Shown here in pieces: positions 40,771 to 52,872 of a stretch of 64,000 nt of DNA (position 1 is the first letter of the stretch; the number at the start of each line of letters is the position of its first letter). The position numbers and the translations under genes are program-made. The notes below the pieces were generated by a model, which saw nothing but the letters and a program-made list of their open reading frames with translations, had not been told where the DNA came from and did no database searches. The DNA comes from Sphagnum compactum (taxonomy: Eukaryota > Bryophyta > Sphagnopsida > Sphagnales): assembly GCA_965153455.1 (NCBI GenBank), contig OZ234493.1, forward strand, positions 19,024,213 through 19,088,212, written 5' to 3'.

Positions 40771-41720
40771 CCTCGCGTGTCCCAACGACTTTTTTTTTTC
40801 TCGTCCTCCGAAACCAGCCACTCTCGTCCAACATCGGTGGAAGTTCCTCTTTTCTCGTGCCTAAAAACCAACGATTCTCGTCCGACGTCACCCCGAAGTC
40901 TTGATTTTCTCGTCCGCCAGAACCGACCACTCTCGTCCAACTTCACCCCCGAAGTTTTGATTTTTCCGTCCACGGAACCAACCACTCTCGTCCAACTTCA
41001 CCAGAGGTTTCTCTTTTGTCATCCACCGAAACCAACTATTCTCGTCCAACTCCACCGGAAGTTTTGATCTTCTCGTCCACCAAAAGCAGCTTTTCTCATC
41101 CAATTTCACCAGAAGTTTTGATTTTCTCATCCACCAAAAGCAACTTTTCTCGTCCAGCTTCACCCCAAGTTTCTCTGTTCTTGTCCACCAAAACCAACCA
41201 TCTCATCCAACTTCAGCTGAGAGTTTGTCTACAATCTCGTCCAAATTCACCGGAGGTTTCTGTTTTCTCGTCCACAAAAACCTGCCACTCTCGTCCAACT
41301 TGACCCGAAGTTTTTTCTATTCTCGTCCATAAAACCCAACGATTCTCGTCCAACTTCACCCCAAGTTTTTCCTTTCTCGTTAACCAAACAAACAACTCTT
41401 GTCCAACTTCACAGGAAGTCTGTCTTTTCTCTTCCACTGAAACTAACAATTCTCGTCTAACTTCATTGGAAGGCTGTCTTTTCTCATCCACCAAATCCAA
41501 CCACTCTCGTTCAAACTGCAGACGGAAGATTCTATTTTCTCATCGACCGAGACCAACCGATCTCATCCAACTTCACCTGAAGTTTCTCCTTTCTCGTCCA
41601 CCAAAAAACCAACCACTCTCATCCGACTTCCCTGCAAGTTTCTCTTTGTTCTCGTGGATGAAAACCAACCACTTTCATCCAACTTCCTTGGAGATTTTGT
41701 ATTTTCTCATCCACACCAAC
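40770..41720. repeat. 54-bp minisatellite upstream of symplekin, about 17 copies
   Basis: Diverged units with the core CTCGTCCAACTTCACC, a GAAGTTTCT segment and TCTCGTCCACCAAAACCAAC. Measured steps between cores are 54, 55, 54 and 54 bases around 40932-41149. As 54 is divisible by three, long frames stay open on both strands (for example about 40606-41067 plus and 41213-41500 minus), encoding repeated SRPTSPEVLIFSSTK-like or KLDE-like peptides. No start, splice or domain evidence supports a gene. Confidence 0.9.
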
Positions 41721-41821
41721 TAACTATTTCTGTTCATTCAATTTATTTTTCTTTTTGTGGTATTTTCTTTTGGTTTTATCTAATCAATTCTTGTGGTTTC
41801 CAAGGTGTTTTTTTAATGCAA

Positions 41822-42055
41822 ATTTTCACCATTTGGCAACAAAAAAAAGGGGCATTGCAAATTCTACAAAAGGGGGGTTTTTTTGTTTTTTTTTTTTAAG
41901 GCTAGTAAGTTGCCATATTTTGAGGCAAAAAAAAGCTGAATTCGCCATATTTAGACCATAGCTTCTAGGATATAGCCAAAATATAGTGTTCCAAAAAAAT
42001 TGTAATTTTTTCTTTTGATTGTAGCCAAACTTGGCTAACTTTTCTTTTGGAGGAA
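41822..42055. repeat. Dispersed repeat copy A
   Basis: Homologous, same orientation, to 62007-62215. Both begin TTTCACCATTTGGCAA followed by an A-run and AAAGGGG. Both then contain a T- or A-rich block, TTTAGAC-ATAGCTTCTAG or its variant, GCCAAAATATA, GTTCCAAA, TATTTT, TGTAGCCAAA or TATAGCCAAA, and TTGGCTAA. Length is about 210-235 bases. It has no coding capacity and may be a SINE-like or MITE-like family. Confidence 0.7.
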
Positions 42056-42389
42056 CTACCTACCTCACAAATTTGGAAAGGAAATTTTTTTCAAAAAAAA
42101 TCATACACCCTAGTCTCTAATTTTTTTAAGTGTGTAAAACAAATGAAAATCTGAAATTTGAATTTCTATCCCTTTTTCTTTTTTGTTTGGCTAGCAATTT
42201 TGGGCAAGTTTGATAACTTACAAAAACACTAGGTAGATTAATATATCATAGTTAGGATTTAGATTACATTAATGTAGCAAGAATGATGATTTACACATCA
42301 ATTAATTAGTTATGTTAATTCCATGTCCTTGATTGGTTGATTCTATTTTTGAAAGGATTAGATTGACTACTTCATTGATCTTTTTCTTC

Positions 42390-42640
42390 AGAATGCATTT
42401 GGCCCCACATGTTTTTATTGGAACTTTGGTTATGGCTTACATTCTTGTTGAAATGCACCTAGCCTTCGTTATGGTTTACATTCTAATCAAAATGCACCTA
42501 ACCCCACTTGTTTTCGTCAAAACCCTAACTATGGCTTATGTTTTCAATTGAAACATGCCTTGCCTTGGATATGGCTTACATTCCTTTTGAAATGCACCTA
42601 GGCCTGACTATGGTTAACATTTTTGTTAGAATGCATTTTG
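42390..42640. repeat. Short degenerate tandem array beside the copia remnant
   Basis: The words AATGCACCTAGCC and ATGGCTTACATTC alternate six or seven times with irregular 40-60-base spacing. It lies where RNase H of the adjacent copia element would be expected, so the 3' end of that element has been replaced or lost. Confidence 0.6.
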
Positions 42641-43324
42641 CCCATAATATCATCCTTAATGTTTTATCAAAAACACATACCAAAATCCATTGTTCTCCAT
42701 TCCAATTTAATGGGATTGCTTAGCCATAAATTAATTCACAATCCCCATTGCATGTGCAATATCAGGTCGTATGCATACCATTACATACATGAGACTTCCG
42801 ATAACATTTTGAAATAAGATAACTCACTAATCTATATCATTCTGAGAATCCATATCCTTTGAGAGTTTACGATTAGTTGTAAAGAAAATTTGTATTAATT
42901 TACTTTTAGTGATTCCAAATTGCTTCAATATACTATTTAATGTATTTGTTTTGGTTCAAATAAATCATTCGATCTTGTTAAACATAATTTATGTGTATCC
43001 CCAAGCAATATTGGATCTCACCTAGATCCACCATTTCAAATGTTTTTGAAAGATTATCGTTTGTTTCTTTCAACAAAGTCAAGTCATTAGAAACCAAAAC
43101 CAAATCATCAACATACAAAATTATGATCACATATCAATTTCTTGAACTTTAATAAAATAAATGTTGTGTTCAAGAGACCTCTTTTCAAACTCCTAATATT
43201 AAAAATATGTATTAATCTTGTGATTCCATTCATGAAGAGATTGCTTCAAACCTCTTACAAGGATTTTTTTAAACTTACATACCACATTCTCCTTACCTTT
43301 GATCATAAAACCTTTTAATTGTTG

Positions 43325-44025
43325 CATATATATATATCTTTATATCTTTGAAAGATTTATGTTAATCTTAGATTTGATTTTTGTAAATGTTAATATGAAA
43401 TTATTAACATTTATTAAACATAAATATGACTTGTATATGTATTAATCTATAGTTATTAGTTAATCAAATGTTAATGCATATTAAGTATATATTTGATTTT
43501 TTAAAGTGTTAAATCAAAATTTATAATTATTTTGGTTATCAAATGTTAACATTATTAAATACAAATTTGATTTTTTGAAGTGTTAAATCATAATATGTAA
43601 TTATCTTGGTAGTTAGATGTTACCATGGGTTAAATTTGACTTTGGTATGTGTTACAACAAAATTTGATAAATGTTAACTAATTAGTTATTAATAATATAG
43701 TATTAAGTTATAATATTATTAGTTAATATATTAATTTTTATTTAGTTCAATAACTATTTTAATTACCAGTTAGTGCTTCATATTTTGCATTAATATTATG
43801 AATTACTTTATTTATTAGTAAGAATAAATTAAATTATTTAAGGACATTAATTTGAATCTTTCTATGTTTTTGTTTATTTGTAATAATATTCATATAATTC
43901 TCTTGTTATCTTTTGAATTTGTATTTATACATTGTGTCTAATTTGAACATGCATGCATAAAAGTAATGAGATTCTCGTGTACATGTTTTTTTTTTAATAT
44001 ATATTTTTTCCATTAACAATTTACA
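43325..44025. repeat. AT-rich insertion inside the copia reverse transcriptase
   Basis: About 700 bases of very AT-rich DNA separate the MHKWMLK-type RT segment from the KGF...GLKQS segment, replacing the conserved stretch normally between them. Between 43450 and 43660 a roughly 90-base unit with TTTGATTTTTTAAAGTGTTAAATCA recurs in diverged form. The inserted element type is not recognised. Confidence 0.6.
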
Positions 44026-46570
44026 TTTAAAAATGCAATTTTAACATCCATTTATGCATTTTGACATCTTTAATGGCTGCAATTGTAAGCACAACTCAAA
44101 TTGATTACATTCGTGCAGCAAGGGAAAAAGTTTCATTTAAATCAATATTTTCAACTTGTGTAGATCCATTGGCCACCAAATGAACATTGTGTCTTGACAT
44201 AAAACCATCAACATTATACTTAATCTTGAAGATCCATTTGTAACTTATTCATTTTTGACTAGTTGGAAAATGAGTACATCCAAATCTTATTGTCTTGTAA
44301 ATATTTAAATTCAAAATCCATGGCCTTTTTCCAATGTTGTGAATCTTCATCATTTAAAATTTGCACAAAAAATATGGGGCTCATTAACATCAATAGAAAA
44401 AACACATGAAGAATTCATGTTTTCTTTAACCATTGTTGGATTGTTTTGCACATGTTGAGGAATTTTACCAACTTCCATCTTTCCTTTTGGATTTAAAACC
44501 ATTTATTCATATTTATGATCAAACCTTGAAACCATTGTTTCCTCATTAAAATTTTTGGATTCATCAAAAATAACATCATGATTGACAATAACATATCAAC
44601 TTATAGGATTATACAATTTGTACCCTTAATTTTTTTCACAATAGTCAATGAATATGCATTTAACACCTTTGGAATCGAACTTTGTTTTTGTTTTCTTTAG
44701 CACATGAGCAAATGCAACACAACCAAAAACACACGAAATTTGATTTATAGAAGATTTGTATTCACACCAAACCTTTGGTGTCATGCTGAAAATTGCATTA
44801 GTAGGGATTTGATTTTGCATATTTTGCAATTGCCATTGCTTCTACCCAAAATCTATGATGAATTTCATATGCTGTAATATACATTAGACACTTTCAACAA
44901 GTATGGAGTAATTTGCCCCTCCATGGGATGTTGCCATGGTACCGCATAGGTATATGTGTAAAAGCCCAAAAATTTCCTTTGCACAAGAACCTTCACTCAA
45001 AAAAAATGGGGTATGATGGTGTTTTACCATACACACATCAATGCAAAAACTCAAGTCGTGATCTCCATTGAGATCCATGCCTTCAACAAGATTATTTTTG
45101 TCCATGGTTGTTAAAGCATGCATAAAAAATTGTCCAAATGTTTGATGCCACATGTCACTACTTTTAATCTTGGTGCTACATTATGCAACCAAGGATTTAA
45201 CATCCAGCCAATTTATGTAATCTTCTTTCTTGAACAACTTTAGCAATCATTTGATTTAAATTAAAAGATTTCAACCAACATTTGATCATTTCAAATTTCA
45301 CTTTAAAGATTTGCTTTATTAATTGACTAATCAATAATAATTGTTTTGCCAACTTTAAAACATACAACACATCGCCAATACACTTGGAAATCCCATTTGG
45401 CGAGTTGAAAATGATAGTGCCTTTCCCACATATACCAAATGTACTATTGTTTCTAAAATATATATTTTGTGATTCAAGCAAAATCTTCAAAGGTTGAGAA
45501 TACTTCCTTTTAAAATATTAAATGTTGTGAAACTTTAGAATCAACAAACCATGCATCCCTGAAAATTGTAAAAATAAATAAAGTAGTCACAAAAAGTTCA
45601 ATTTTTTTACTATGGCATCTTATGAAGAACTTTTGAATTTGTTCTTCCAATTTTGCTTCTTTTTAGAACATTTTCTTGTAAAATGGCCTTTGGTGACATA
45701 ATTGTAGCAAGTCACTTTCTTTTTTTTGTTTTCATTTTTAAACTTCTTCTAATTTACAACCTTTTTGAACTTCCCAGAAACACCCTTAACAATTAATGTT
45801 TTATGTCTTATACCATGGTTAAACAACATTTTTCACTTACATTGTAATTTTTTTTGCAATAATCATCCACATATTAATTCCATAAACAATTAATAAGTTC
45901 AGGTACTAAATGAAACCACAAAGGTTCATGGACAAAATAAAACTTTTCAAAAAAGTGAATGTCAAATCTTTATTAAAACTTGATGATCAATGTTTGGCAA
46001 TTGATTTGTAATCATCGAAAGCTTTTCAATATGAACTTGTACCAAGGTGCCTTCCTTCAACTTAAGATTGTAAGTTCTTAACATAATTGCAATCTTTTAC
46101 CAACATGTATTTTCTTGAATGTTGCACAAAGATTGTCCCATGCATCTTTTACAATTTTTACATGTGTTACATGATGCAACAAATAATCAACAACATTTTA
46201 AAAAATTGTTCCATAAGTCAATTTGCTTCTTCATGAATAAGTGGTGTTCAAGAGTGATTCCTTCACAAACAATCTCTCCAAATTCAACTTCTAGTGGCAA
46301 TAACTTTCTTGAGGTGATCTCCTACAAAATCTTCTCATCAAAGAGAAATTTCATCTTCATATTCCATGTATGAAAATTATTGCAATTTAACTTTTCAATA
46401 CTTAAAGCACAAGAAATGTATGCCATAATTGTAAGTAAGACAATGCTAGATAACAAAACACCTAGAAATTTGAAATGACAAAATGCTAGAAAACAAAAAA
46501 TACACCCAATGTTTCAAAGCTTTCAAGACTGTAGAAAGTAGTCTCAATTTCTCCTACACCTCAAAAGGAA

Positions 46571-46586
46571 TCATGTTCTGATACCA
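46571..46586 (-). promoter_or_regulatory. Primer-binding site for initiator tRNA-Met
   Basis: The minus strand reads TGGTATCAGAACATGA, matching the TGGTATCAGAGC-type site complementary to the 3' end of initiator tRNA-Met in plant copia elements. The preceding minus-strand bases end in CA, as expected for the end of a 5' LTR. Confidence 0.85.
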
Positions 46587-46995
46587 TGTGAAACTTGACA
46601 ACAAATCAATGAGAAAATAGAGATGATAAAAACATTGATTTTTAATGAGCTCTCCACCCAACCTTAGGATCACATAGATGTTATTACAAACCTTGCGTTC
46701 CACCCTTGAGATTTAGCCTACTATTGAATAGGAAGTGAACACCTACATGCAAATGCTACCTACCTAAAAGTGCATGCTTGAGGCCATCATCTCATGTCAC
46801 CTCCCCTAACTAGAGTGAATCAACATGCATTAAAATATTTCACAATAAACTTAACTACAAATATTTAAATAAACTTACTTAAGATATCTCTTAGTCCCAA
46901 AAGTATGTGCATGTAACGTAAATATCTCAAGTAACTACAACTTGGTAAAAGTGAATTAAGTGACTTGATAGGAAGTTGATATCCAACATATGCAA
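46587..46995 (-). mobile_element. Presumed 5' LTR of the copia element (outer end uncertain)
   Basis: Directly outside the primer-binding site the plus strand begins TGTGAAACTTGAC, so the minus-strand LTR ends in CA. No second copy of this sequence was seen at the far end of the element, so the outer LTR boundary is a guess and the 3' LTR appears lost. Confidence 0.45.
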
Positions 46996-48132
46996 CCCCC
47001 ACTTTTAATTTGATGTAAAACTTGCTAGCTATGCAATCTCAAATTGTATTGAGTGTATACATGGACTAGAACCTGGTTTTTGAATTGGGTTTGGAGGCTC
47101 TTGAAATTGAAAATATGTGCCAAAATTGGAGCCCCGTGGCTTAGAAATTTGAAGACCCTAGGCCCAAACTTGCACCTAGAGAATCTACCAACATTTTTCA
47201 AAGTGTCAGATCTGAGACCAAAGCTTCTCTTAACAAGGAAGAACCAGCTCACACCAATACCTGCCTTGGCATTGATTCTATGAGGGATAGGAATTTTGTG
47301 TCATCTAGAGTTCTTCCAACGGGTTACAAGCACTGCATGTTAGACTCATTGGTTGTTTATTGAAATCATGTACTTCTGGAAGCAACAGGAAGGCTCAGCC
47401 CTTATGTTGGCTAGCTACATGAAGAAATCATAAACTGTTAATGCAAAACAATATGGATAAAGTAATGCAACATGTTTGTTTCTTGTACCCCTTTCTCATT
47501 GCTATTCAGCCTGCTGAAATTGAAGCCAATAACTTCAAAATCAAAGCACAACTGGAGTCAAAAGTGTATGAATTTCTCAATTTTGAGAAAGCAAAACAGA
47601 CTATATTTCCAAGTTCCAACCCACAAATTTCTCAGGGAAATGTTGCCATTTTCATTTTGTGAAATGATAAATCCTTGTGCATACAAAGGTTCTAACTGGA
47701 GAAATTATACCTGTGCATATTTCACCAAGGCCATGTGTGTTTTTCATATTCAATCCTGGCCCTTCTCTGCATACTTGGGGATGTGACAAACAACCATCAT
47801 ATGAAACATGTACACATCTTGTCTTGATCTCAGGCATCTGTCGTGAATCAACATGCCAATCCCAATGATCCTCCCATGTCCTGGGGAAAATTCCCAAAGT
47901 TCAACTCCCAAAAATTCATGTAGTAGGGTGTGGAATTGCTGACTTGATTCCCCGGGCTCTGCTCATATGAAGATGTTCATATGCTGGCATTTTCCCAATC
48001 CTCCTTATTTCTGGTAGTGATATGCAAAAGATCAAGGAGGAGACTGAGCCAGGAGGTTGAGGGAGTGAGGGAGGCAGGTGGGTGGTTGAGGGGCCTGCTT
48101 GAGTCATTCAATAGCACTTTGAGAACTGACGT
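46996..48132. other. Intergenic, downstream of ADA1-like gene
   Basis: Contains the ADA1 3' flank. A piece at 47374-47426 (GGAAGCAACAGGAAG to TTGGCTAGCTA) resembles the centre of the interspersed repeat found in the symplekin and eIF3e introns. Open frames at 47.0-47.3 and 47.4-47.9 kb overlap on both strands and lack recognisable domains. Confidence 0.45.
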
Positions 48133-49530
48133 TTACTCAGGAGAGACATGAAGTAAGATCCTCTCCAAATTAATGGGAAAATTTTCTCCAAGTAGATGGT
48201 GGTGGAGATCCATTGCTACATAAAAATCAAGTGGTGTGATTCCTCTGAAGCCCTTTTCTTCACCCTCTGCTGAAGTTCCATCTGCTGGGACTCTGGTGCC
48301 ATCAAGTGGCCAGATCCTGCTAACATGTTTTTGCTCAGGGAAAAAGCTAGCTTCCTGCTTTAGCTCCCTCTGCAGGTAACCCACACCACCATTCTCTTTA
48401 CAAGAGCCTGATTTTTCTCTGCTTCCAGATCGCTTTGATTGCACCAGCTCAATTGTCAGCTTCATCAATGCCTTGAGGTAGAGGTCAAGGGCCAGGTTAA
48501 CCACGTTTGCACAGTCAATGCTCACTCCTTGCAATCCGTTCTCAAAGACTGCACCCTGTTGTATTCGTTGCTGCATTGTCTCTGTGTCTGGCAACTCACT
48601 TGCATTGAGGCAATCACTATCCAATGCATCCCCAAGCATTGTAAACTTGATGGGTGATGGCAGCACGGTCACACTTGCTGCCTGGCCTGCACTTCCTAAA
48701 CTTGGTATGCAAAATGGTATGCCTAACGGTGGCTGTATGTAACTGCTCATCCAAATGATTCCCTGCTCTTCATCCTCATCTTCAACATCCTCCTCATCTT
48801 CCTCTTCCTCCATCTCCTCCTCTTGCTCCATCTCCACATGTGTGGGTTCAATCCCAGCAGATTTGCTGTTAGCGTACAAATGGTGATCACTGTATCTGGG
48901 TCGCTTTGAAGGTGGTGAACTCAAGCAATCATCGAGACTAGACTGCTCAAAAACTGTGTTTGATTGCTGCGACGGCCGCAAAGGATCTGGTGAGTCAAGA
49001 TTGGCATCCTCCAAACTCCTATGTGCATCATCCTCACTAGGGGTGCCTTCCGAGGTTGCTGCTTCCCTCCTGTGGTTTCCAAGAGGGCTTGACCTTTCTG
49101 CAGCCTTATGGACACGATTTCCAGACCGCCCTTTACGGGACAAGATGATGAAACCATCTTCTCCATTTGATCTGATTGGCTGCAATCCAGGGGACAATGG
49201 CAGTGAAGAAAGTTCAGATGGAGTCACAGGCTTGCGATGTATACCTTTCACAGGCTTGGAGATATCATTGATCGAAGAAGGCCGAACTGGTGCTTCTGCA
49301 CAATAGGCATTTGTGAAGATGGCGTGCACAAACTGGTTATGAAGGACAAGATTCTCCTTCCCAATTGTTGATGGCACAAGCCTGTCAAGCTCTCCCTTGG
49401 TCAGCTGGTAGCTCAGAAAGCTTGAAAGCAGACCACAATATCGTGACTCCTTTGCTGGTCCCAAGAGCTTATAAAACTTGGACTTGAATTCTTGTAAATT
49501 GATGCGCGCTGTGTGCTGCATCGGTGCCAT
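48133..49530 (-). CDS. ADA1/Hfi1-type SAGA transcriptional adaptor, intronless
   Basis: A 465-aa single-exon frame. ATG at 49528-49530 has good context (AAAATGG) and the stop is TAA. Residues about 6-80 match the plant transcriptional adapter 1 N-terminus (ARINLQEFKSKFYKLLG, then RYCGLLSSFLSYQLTKGELD, GKENLVLHNQF). Residues 231-256 are a highly acidic Glu/Asp run. Residues 260-275 carry IQPPLGIPFCIP. Residues 342-372 hold the conserved helical segment (GVSIDCANVVNLALDLYLKAL) that resembles the histone-fold region of Ada1. In yeast and plants this protein is a structural subunit of the SAGA histone acetyltransferase/coactivator complex, in the nucleus. The middle third is Ser/Pro-rich with basic patches (SKRPR) and probably disordered. 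The coding frame is intact and no paralogue lies nearby. Confidence 0.9.
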   Translation of the reverse strand: MAPMQHTARINLQEFKSKFYKLLGPAKESRYCGLLSSFLSYQLTKGELDRLVPSTIGKENLVLHNQFVHAIFTNAYCAEAPVRPSSINDISKPVKGIHRKPVTPSELSSLPLSPGLQPIRSNGEDGFIILSRKGRSGNRVHKAAERSSPLGNHRREAATSEGTPSEDDAHRSLEDANLDSPDPLRPSQQSNTVFEQSSLDDCLSSPPSKRPRYSDHHLYANSKSAGIEPTHVEMEQEEEMEEEEDEEDVEDEDEEQGIIWMSSYIQPPLGIPFCIPSLGSAGQAASVTVLPSPIKFTMLGDALDSDCLNASELPDTETMQQRIQQGAVFENGLQGVSIDCANVVNLALDLYLKALMKLTIELVQSKRSGSREKSGSCKENGGVGYLQRELKQEASFFPEQKHVSRIWPLDGTRVPADGTSAEGEEKGFRGITPLDFYVAMDLHHHLLGENFPINLERILLHVSPE

Positions 49531-50750
49531 TTTGCATCCCTGCCCTTTTTTCCTGTCACTCTTTCTTCCTTGCTCCTCAACTTCACTATGTTCTATAAAA
49601 CCTCAAGTAACCCCTTCCTGAAACTCATTCTCTAATCTCAGCAGGCTGCCACAACCATCTGAGCTTTCTCTACAGTCTGTTCCATATCTCCACCCTTCTG
49701 TTCTTGAACTTTTGTGATATGTCTATAGGTACCTGAGGTAAATCACTTCCTGGAGGTGGTCACAAAACCTTGGTCCAATGCTTGTGATCCCCACACAACA
49801 AACCCTACTTTCAACTCCTCAGTAAAACTCACTAACCCATCTATGGTTTTTCTTCAAAAAAATGGAGAAAATGTTTTGCCCCACCACCTATTTGCTTGCA
49901 CGAAGATGATACTTCATCTCTTTCTCCCTCCCTCCTTCATTCCTTTATTTCCTTCCCAGCCCTCCTTGTGCTTCTGAACTATGAACTTTTCCGTGCTTCT
50001 GGACTATGACCTGTTATGTGCTTCTGAACTCTGAACTTTCTCTGTCCTTCTGAACTATGAACTTCGCCGTGCTTCCAAACTACGATCTCTTCTGTGTGTA
50101 AGAGATATTGCATGAGGGTGGACGACCCAGTAGAGAAAGATTAATGGGAAGGTCAAGAATACCAGCAGTAACTCATCTCCATTTCTTCACAAAGAGATTG
50201 ACCGGCCATAGAAAAAACCATGAAAAAAATTACGCAAAGCAACATTTGCAGAACTGTGTCCAAGAGATGGGTATCAGTAATCCGTAAAACTAAAAACGTT
50301 CAGAGTGGAAGCCCTGTGATAGATACTACTACTACTACTACTACTAGTAGAAGGCTTTCCTTTCCTTTCCTTTCCTTGTCTCTCACTTGCTTCCCCAAAA
50401 CACAAAATCATCACATAGAAAGTCTCAAAGAAAGATGCACAAGTCTCAAATTTTCTCAACAAAAGAACAAAATCGGTGGGTAACCCACCTCTTGATTCTT
50501 CTTGGACTAGACGCTTGAACATCACACTCGCTGCATCATCATCGAATCCATTACCTCCCCATTCTTCTCCTTTCTCCAAAGACACAAACACAATGCGCTC
50601 GCGCGAGCGAGCCCGATCGCTGCTCCTTCCTTCCCTTGTGTCTTCTTCGGGAAAGCTCGCTGGTGGAGCTCACCCAGGTCGCCGACCCACGGTCAAATAT
50701 CCTGACTACCGGTCGGTGGGTCGGGTAAGAAATAGATGAACACTTCTGTT
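49531..50750. promoter_or_regulatory. ADA1 upstream region with CpG-rich patch and microsatellites
   Basis: Pyrimidine-rich on the plus strand next to the ATG. It holds five 25-base repeats (below), a CTA/TAG triplet run at about 50325-50350, a CTTTC pentamer run at about 50355-50378, and a locally GC/CpG-rich stretch at about 50590-50740 that includes a perfect 14-base palindrome at 50596-50609. The CpG-rich stretch could mark the ADA1 transcription start, roughly 1.1 kb upstream of the ATG with a long 5' UTR, but this is inference. Confidence 0.4.
49968..50093. repeat. 25-bp tandem repeat, five copies
   Basis: The core GTGCTTCTGAACTATGAACT starts at 49968, 49993, 50018, 50044 and 50069. 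Divergence is moderate. It lies about 440 bases upstream of the ADA1 start codon. Confidence 0.85.
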
Positions 50751-51230
50751 CATTCTCCTTACACACGAAGTCGCATGGAGCAATTACCAAGTACGGAAGC
50801 AACAACTCATGGATGAAAAATCCAAGAGTATCCAAAATCTTAATGATTTCCTTCTGTTCATTCTCTGTACACTTCAAAGACACAAGGAACAAGTAACAAA
50901 TATGGAAGAAAACAGATGATGGATGAAAATTTCAAAAGTTTCTAACAATTTCCATCTGTTCATTCTCTGTACACAGGAAGAAGCATGAAACAATTACCAA
51001 GAACAGAAGCGAGAGTTCATGGATGAAAAAACCCTTCTGTTCATTCTGTGTACATCTCAAAAGTCATTCGGGCCAATTACCAACTATGGAAGTTACAGAT
51101 CATGGATGAAAAACACAAAGATTCCAACAGTTTCCTTCTGTTCATTCTCTCTGTTACAAACAAAGAACATATTGGAGCAATTGGATCATGGATGAAAGCT
51201 ACAGTTCATGGATGAAAAATACAAGAGAAC
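50742..51230. repeat. About 100-bp degenerate minisatellite, five copies
   Basis: Each unit contains CTTCTGTTCATTCTCTGTAC, CAATTACCAA, TATGGAAG and CATGGATGAAAAA in the same order. Copies start near 50744, 50853, 50957, 51031 and 51137. No coding content. Confidence 0.8.
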
Positions 51231-52872
51231 AAGGGGTTGGTCACACCATGGCCTTACCATTTTTACACTAAAAAGTGTCTTAAGGCAAAAAGAAGAATTA
51301 TGGAAATTCAAATATTTCACCATGCGAAAACATAATCTTCAAAAACATCCTCCAAAAGAAACCAAAATCCTTCAACATATCATAACTTTATAACTACTCT
51401 CAAGTTTCAGCACAAGCCAAAACATCATCTTTCAAACATCCTCATATAAAAGAAGACCTACTACCTAGGGGCCGAAGTTGCTTAATCACTTAAGCTACTG
51501 TACTCTATAATGGATCTAAACACAATATCCTTGCCTTGGTAGGCAAGGCCAATTAAAAACTCCAACAATGTCTAAGACTCCTTATCAACAGGGCCCCTGA
51601 AAAAACTGTTGTCTATTCTCTCAAGGTAACATCCTCCCCTCTGTCTCTCCATCAAATCCCCGAAACCATTTTCTTCTGCACCCAATCCTGTCCTGCTGCT
51701 TTTGTCAAATCTCATGCAGCTCCCCAGTAAGTCCCCAAACAGTTTCACTCTGACCAACAACTTTGAGTGAACAACAATATATCACACATTTGGTCACACA
51801 AAACACCTCACAGATCTCTCAATCTTGTCACAAAAATTTCCCAACACACCATTGAACCTGTACGTCTTCCTGAACCTGTCATCATCTCCATGTCATCTCT
51901 AAATCTTTATTGCTATACATGTTACAAACACTAGTATGAAGCTTGCACAGTCAAGTTCTTTGCTTCTACACATCTACAACACATGTCAAACACCCCCCCA
52001 ACCCCCCCACAGTAACATAAACTTCTATCATCAAAAATTGAGAAGAGCTCCCTGAGTTCAACTGCATCTCCTATTGCTCAGCATTGTTGTCTTATCCGAA
52101 CACACTGAACACTCACAACCACACATTAGCAACAGTTTCTATTCTGGATAGCTTCATTAACACAGCAGCATCCTCCTGCACACTGCTCTAGCTAAAAACA
52201 ACTCATCCTTCATCTGCTCCATAACAGAAATAACCAACACACAAGCACACACACAAAATGCATATCACTTCACTATCAATTTTCTGTGGACCTATACCCA
52301 GCAATCTCCCCACTTGCCTCTTTCACAAAAACAACATCCCTTCTGCTGTCACACCACTTTTGCCAACTGTTGCATTCCTTAAGGTAAAGCCTACTCCATA
52401 ACTCTGTTTTCACTTTTCTCATACCATTTTGAGGCACACTTTCACCACATCTGAACAGAGCTCTTCTCAATTGCAGCAACTAATGTTTCAAGCATTTTCT
52501 TGCTTGAGATTTTGTTGTTAGTAGGAGTCAATTGGTAGATCACCATTTGCATTTCAAGCAACAAGGAAATACCATAACTATCAAATGGCACATTTAACCA
52601 ATCACCTCACTACAATGTAGAAGCATCAAAGACACCTGCACTTTGTAGTATCAATCAGGTTAACCAACATCACATCCTGTCATTGAGATTCAGAAGACAG
52701 ACCATCTGTTATTAGGTCAACATTTTCTCCATAATAATGCACATCTCTGCATCATTTAGTTGCACGTGATGAGCACCCAAACACATGATAACAGAGAGGA
52801 AACACCTAAATAACAGCCAGTGTATCTTCATACTCGATTGCAAGTTCCAAGCTGCTCATAGTACATGGACCC
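51231..52872. other. Intergenic, no gene seen
   Basis: Unique sequence with a poly-C tract at about 51992-52012. Short open frames at 51572-51760 and 52276-52479 (minus) have no recognisable motif. Confidence 0.45.

Larger units (their letters stand above)
42660..46586 (-). mobile_element. Decayed Ty1/copia retrotransposon
   Basis: A gag-pol remnant read on the minus strand. From right to left it shows: a primer-binding site at 46571-46586; a gag zinc knuckle at 45668-45709 (C-Y-N-Y...H...C, second Cys replaced by Tyr); a protease remnant near 45537-45542 where the catalytic DSG reads DSK; the pre-integrase segment (GKGTIIF, DVLYVLKLA, 45197-45490); an integrase Zn-binding and core start (HQTF, CIDVC, HTPF, 44884-45153); the KTK-CIFIDY segment (44626-44829); and reverse transcriptase in two pieces (about 44030-44250, then 42690-43320) with YVDD at 43104-43115, GLKQS, and CIRPDIAHA. 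Stops and frameshifts break it throughout. An AT-rich insertion splits the RT. It is non-functional. Confidence 0.9.

Noticed and set aside
40606-41067. 153-codon plus-strand open frame upstream of symplekin
   Set aside because: It is an artefact of the 54-bp minisatellite, whose length keeps frames open on both strands. No domain or splice support.
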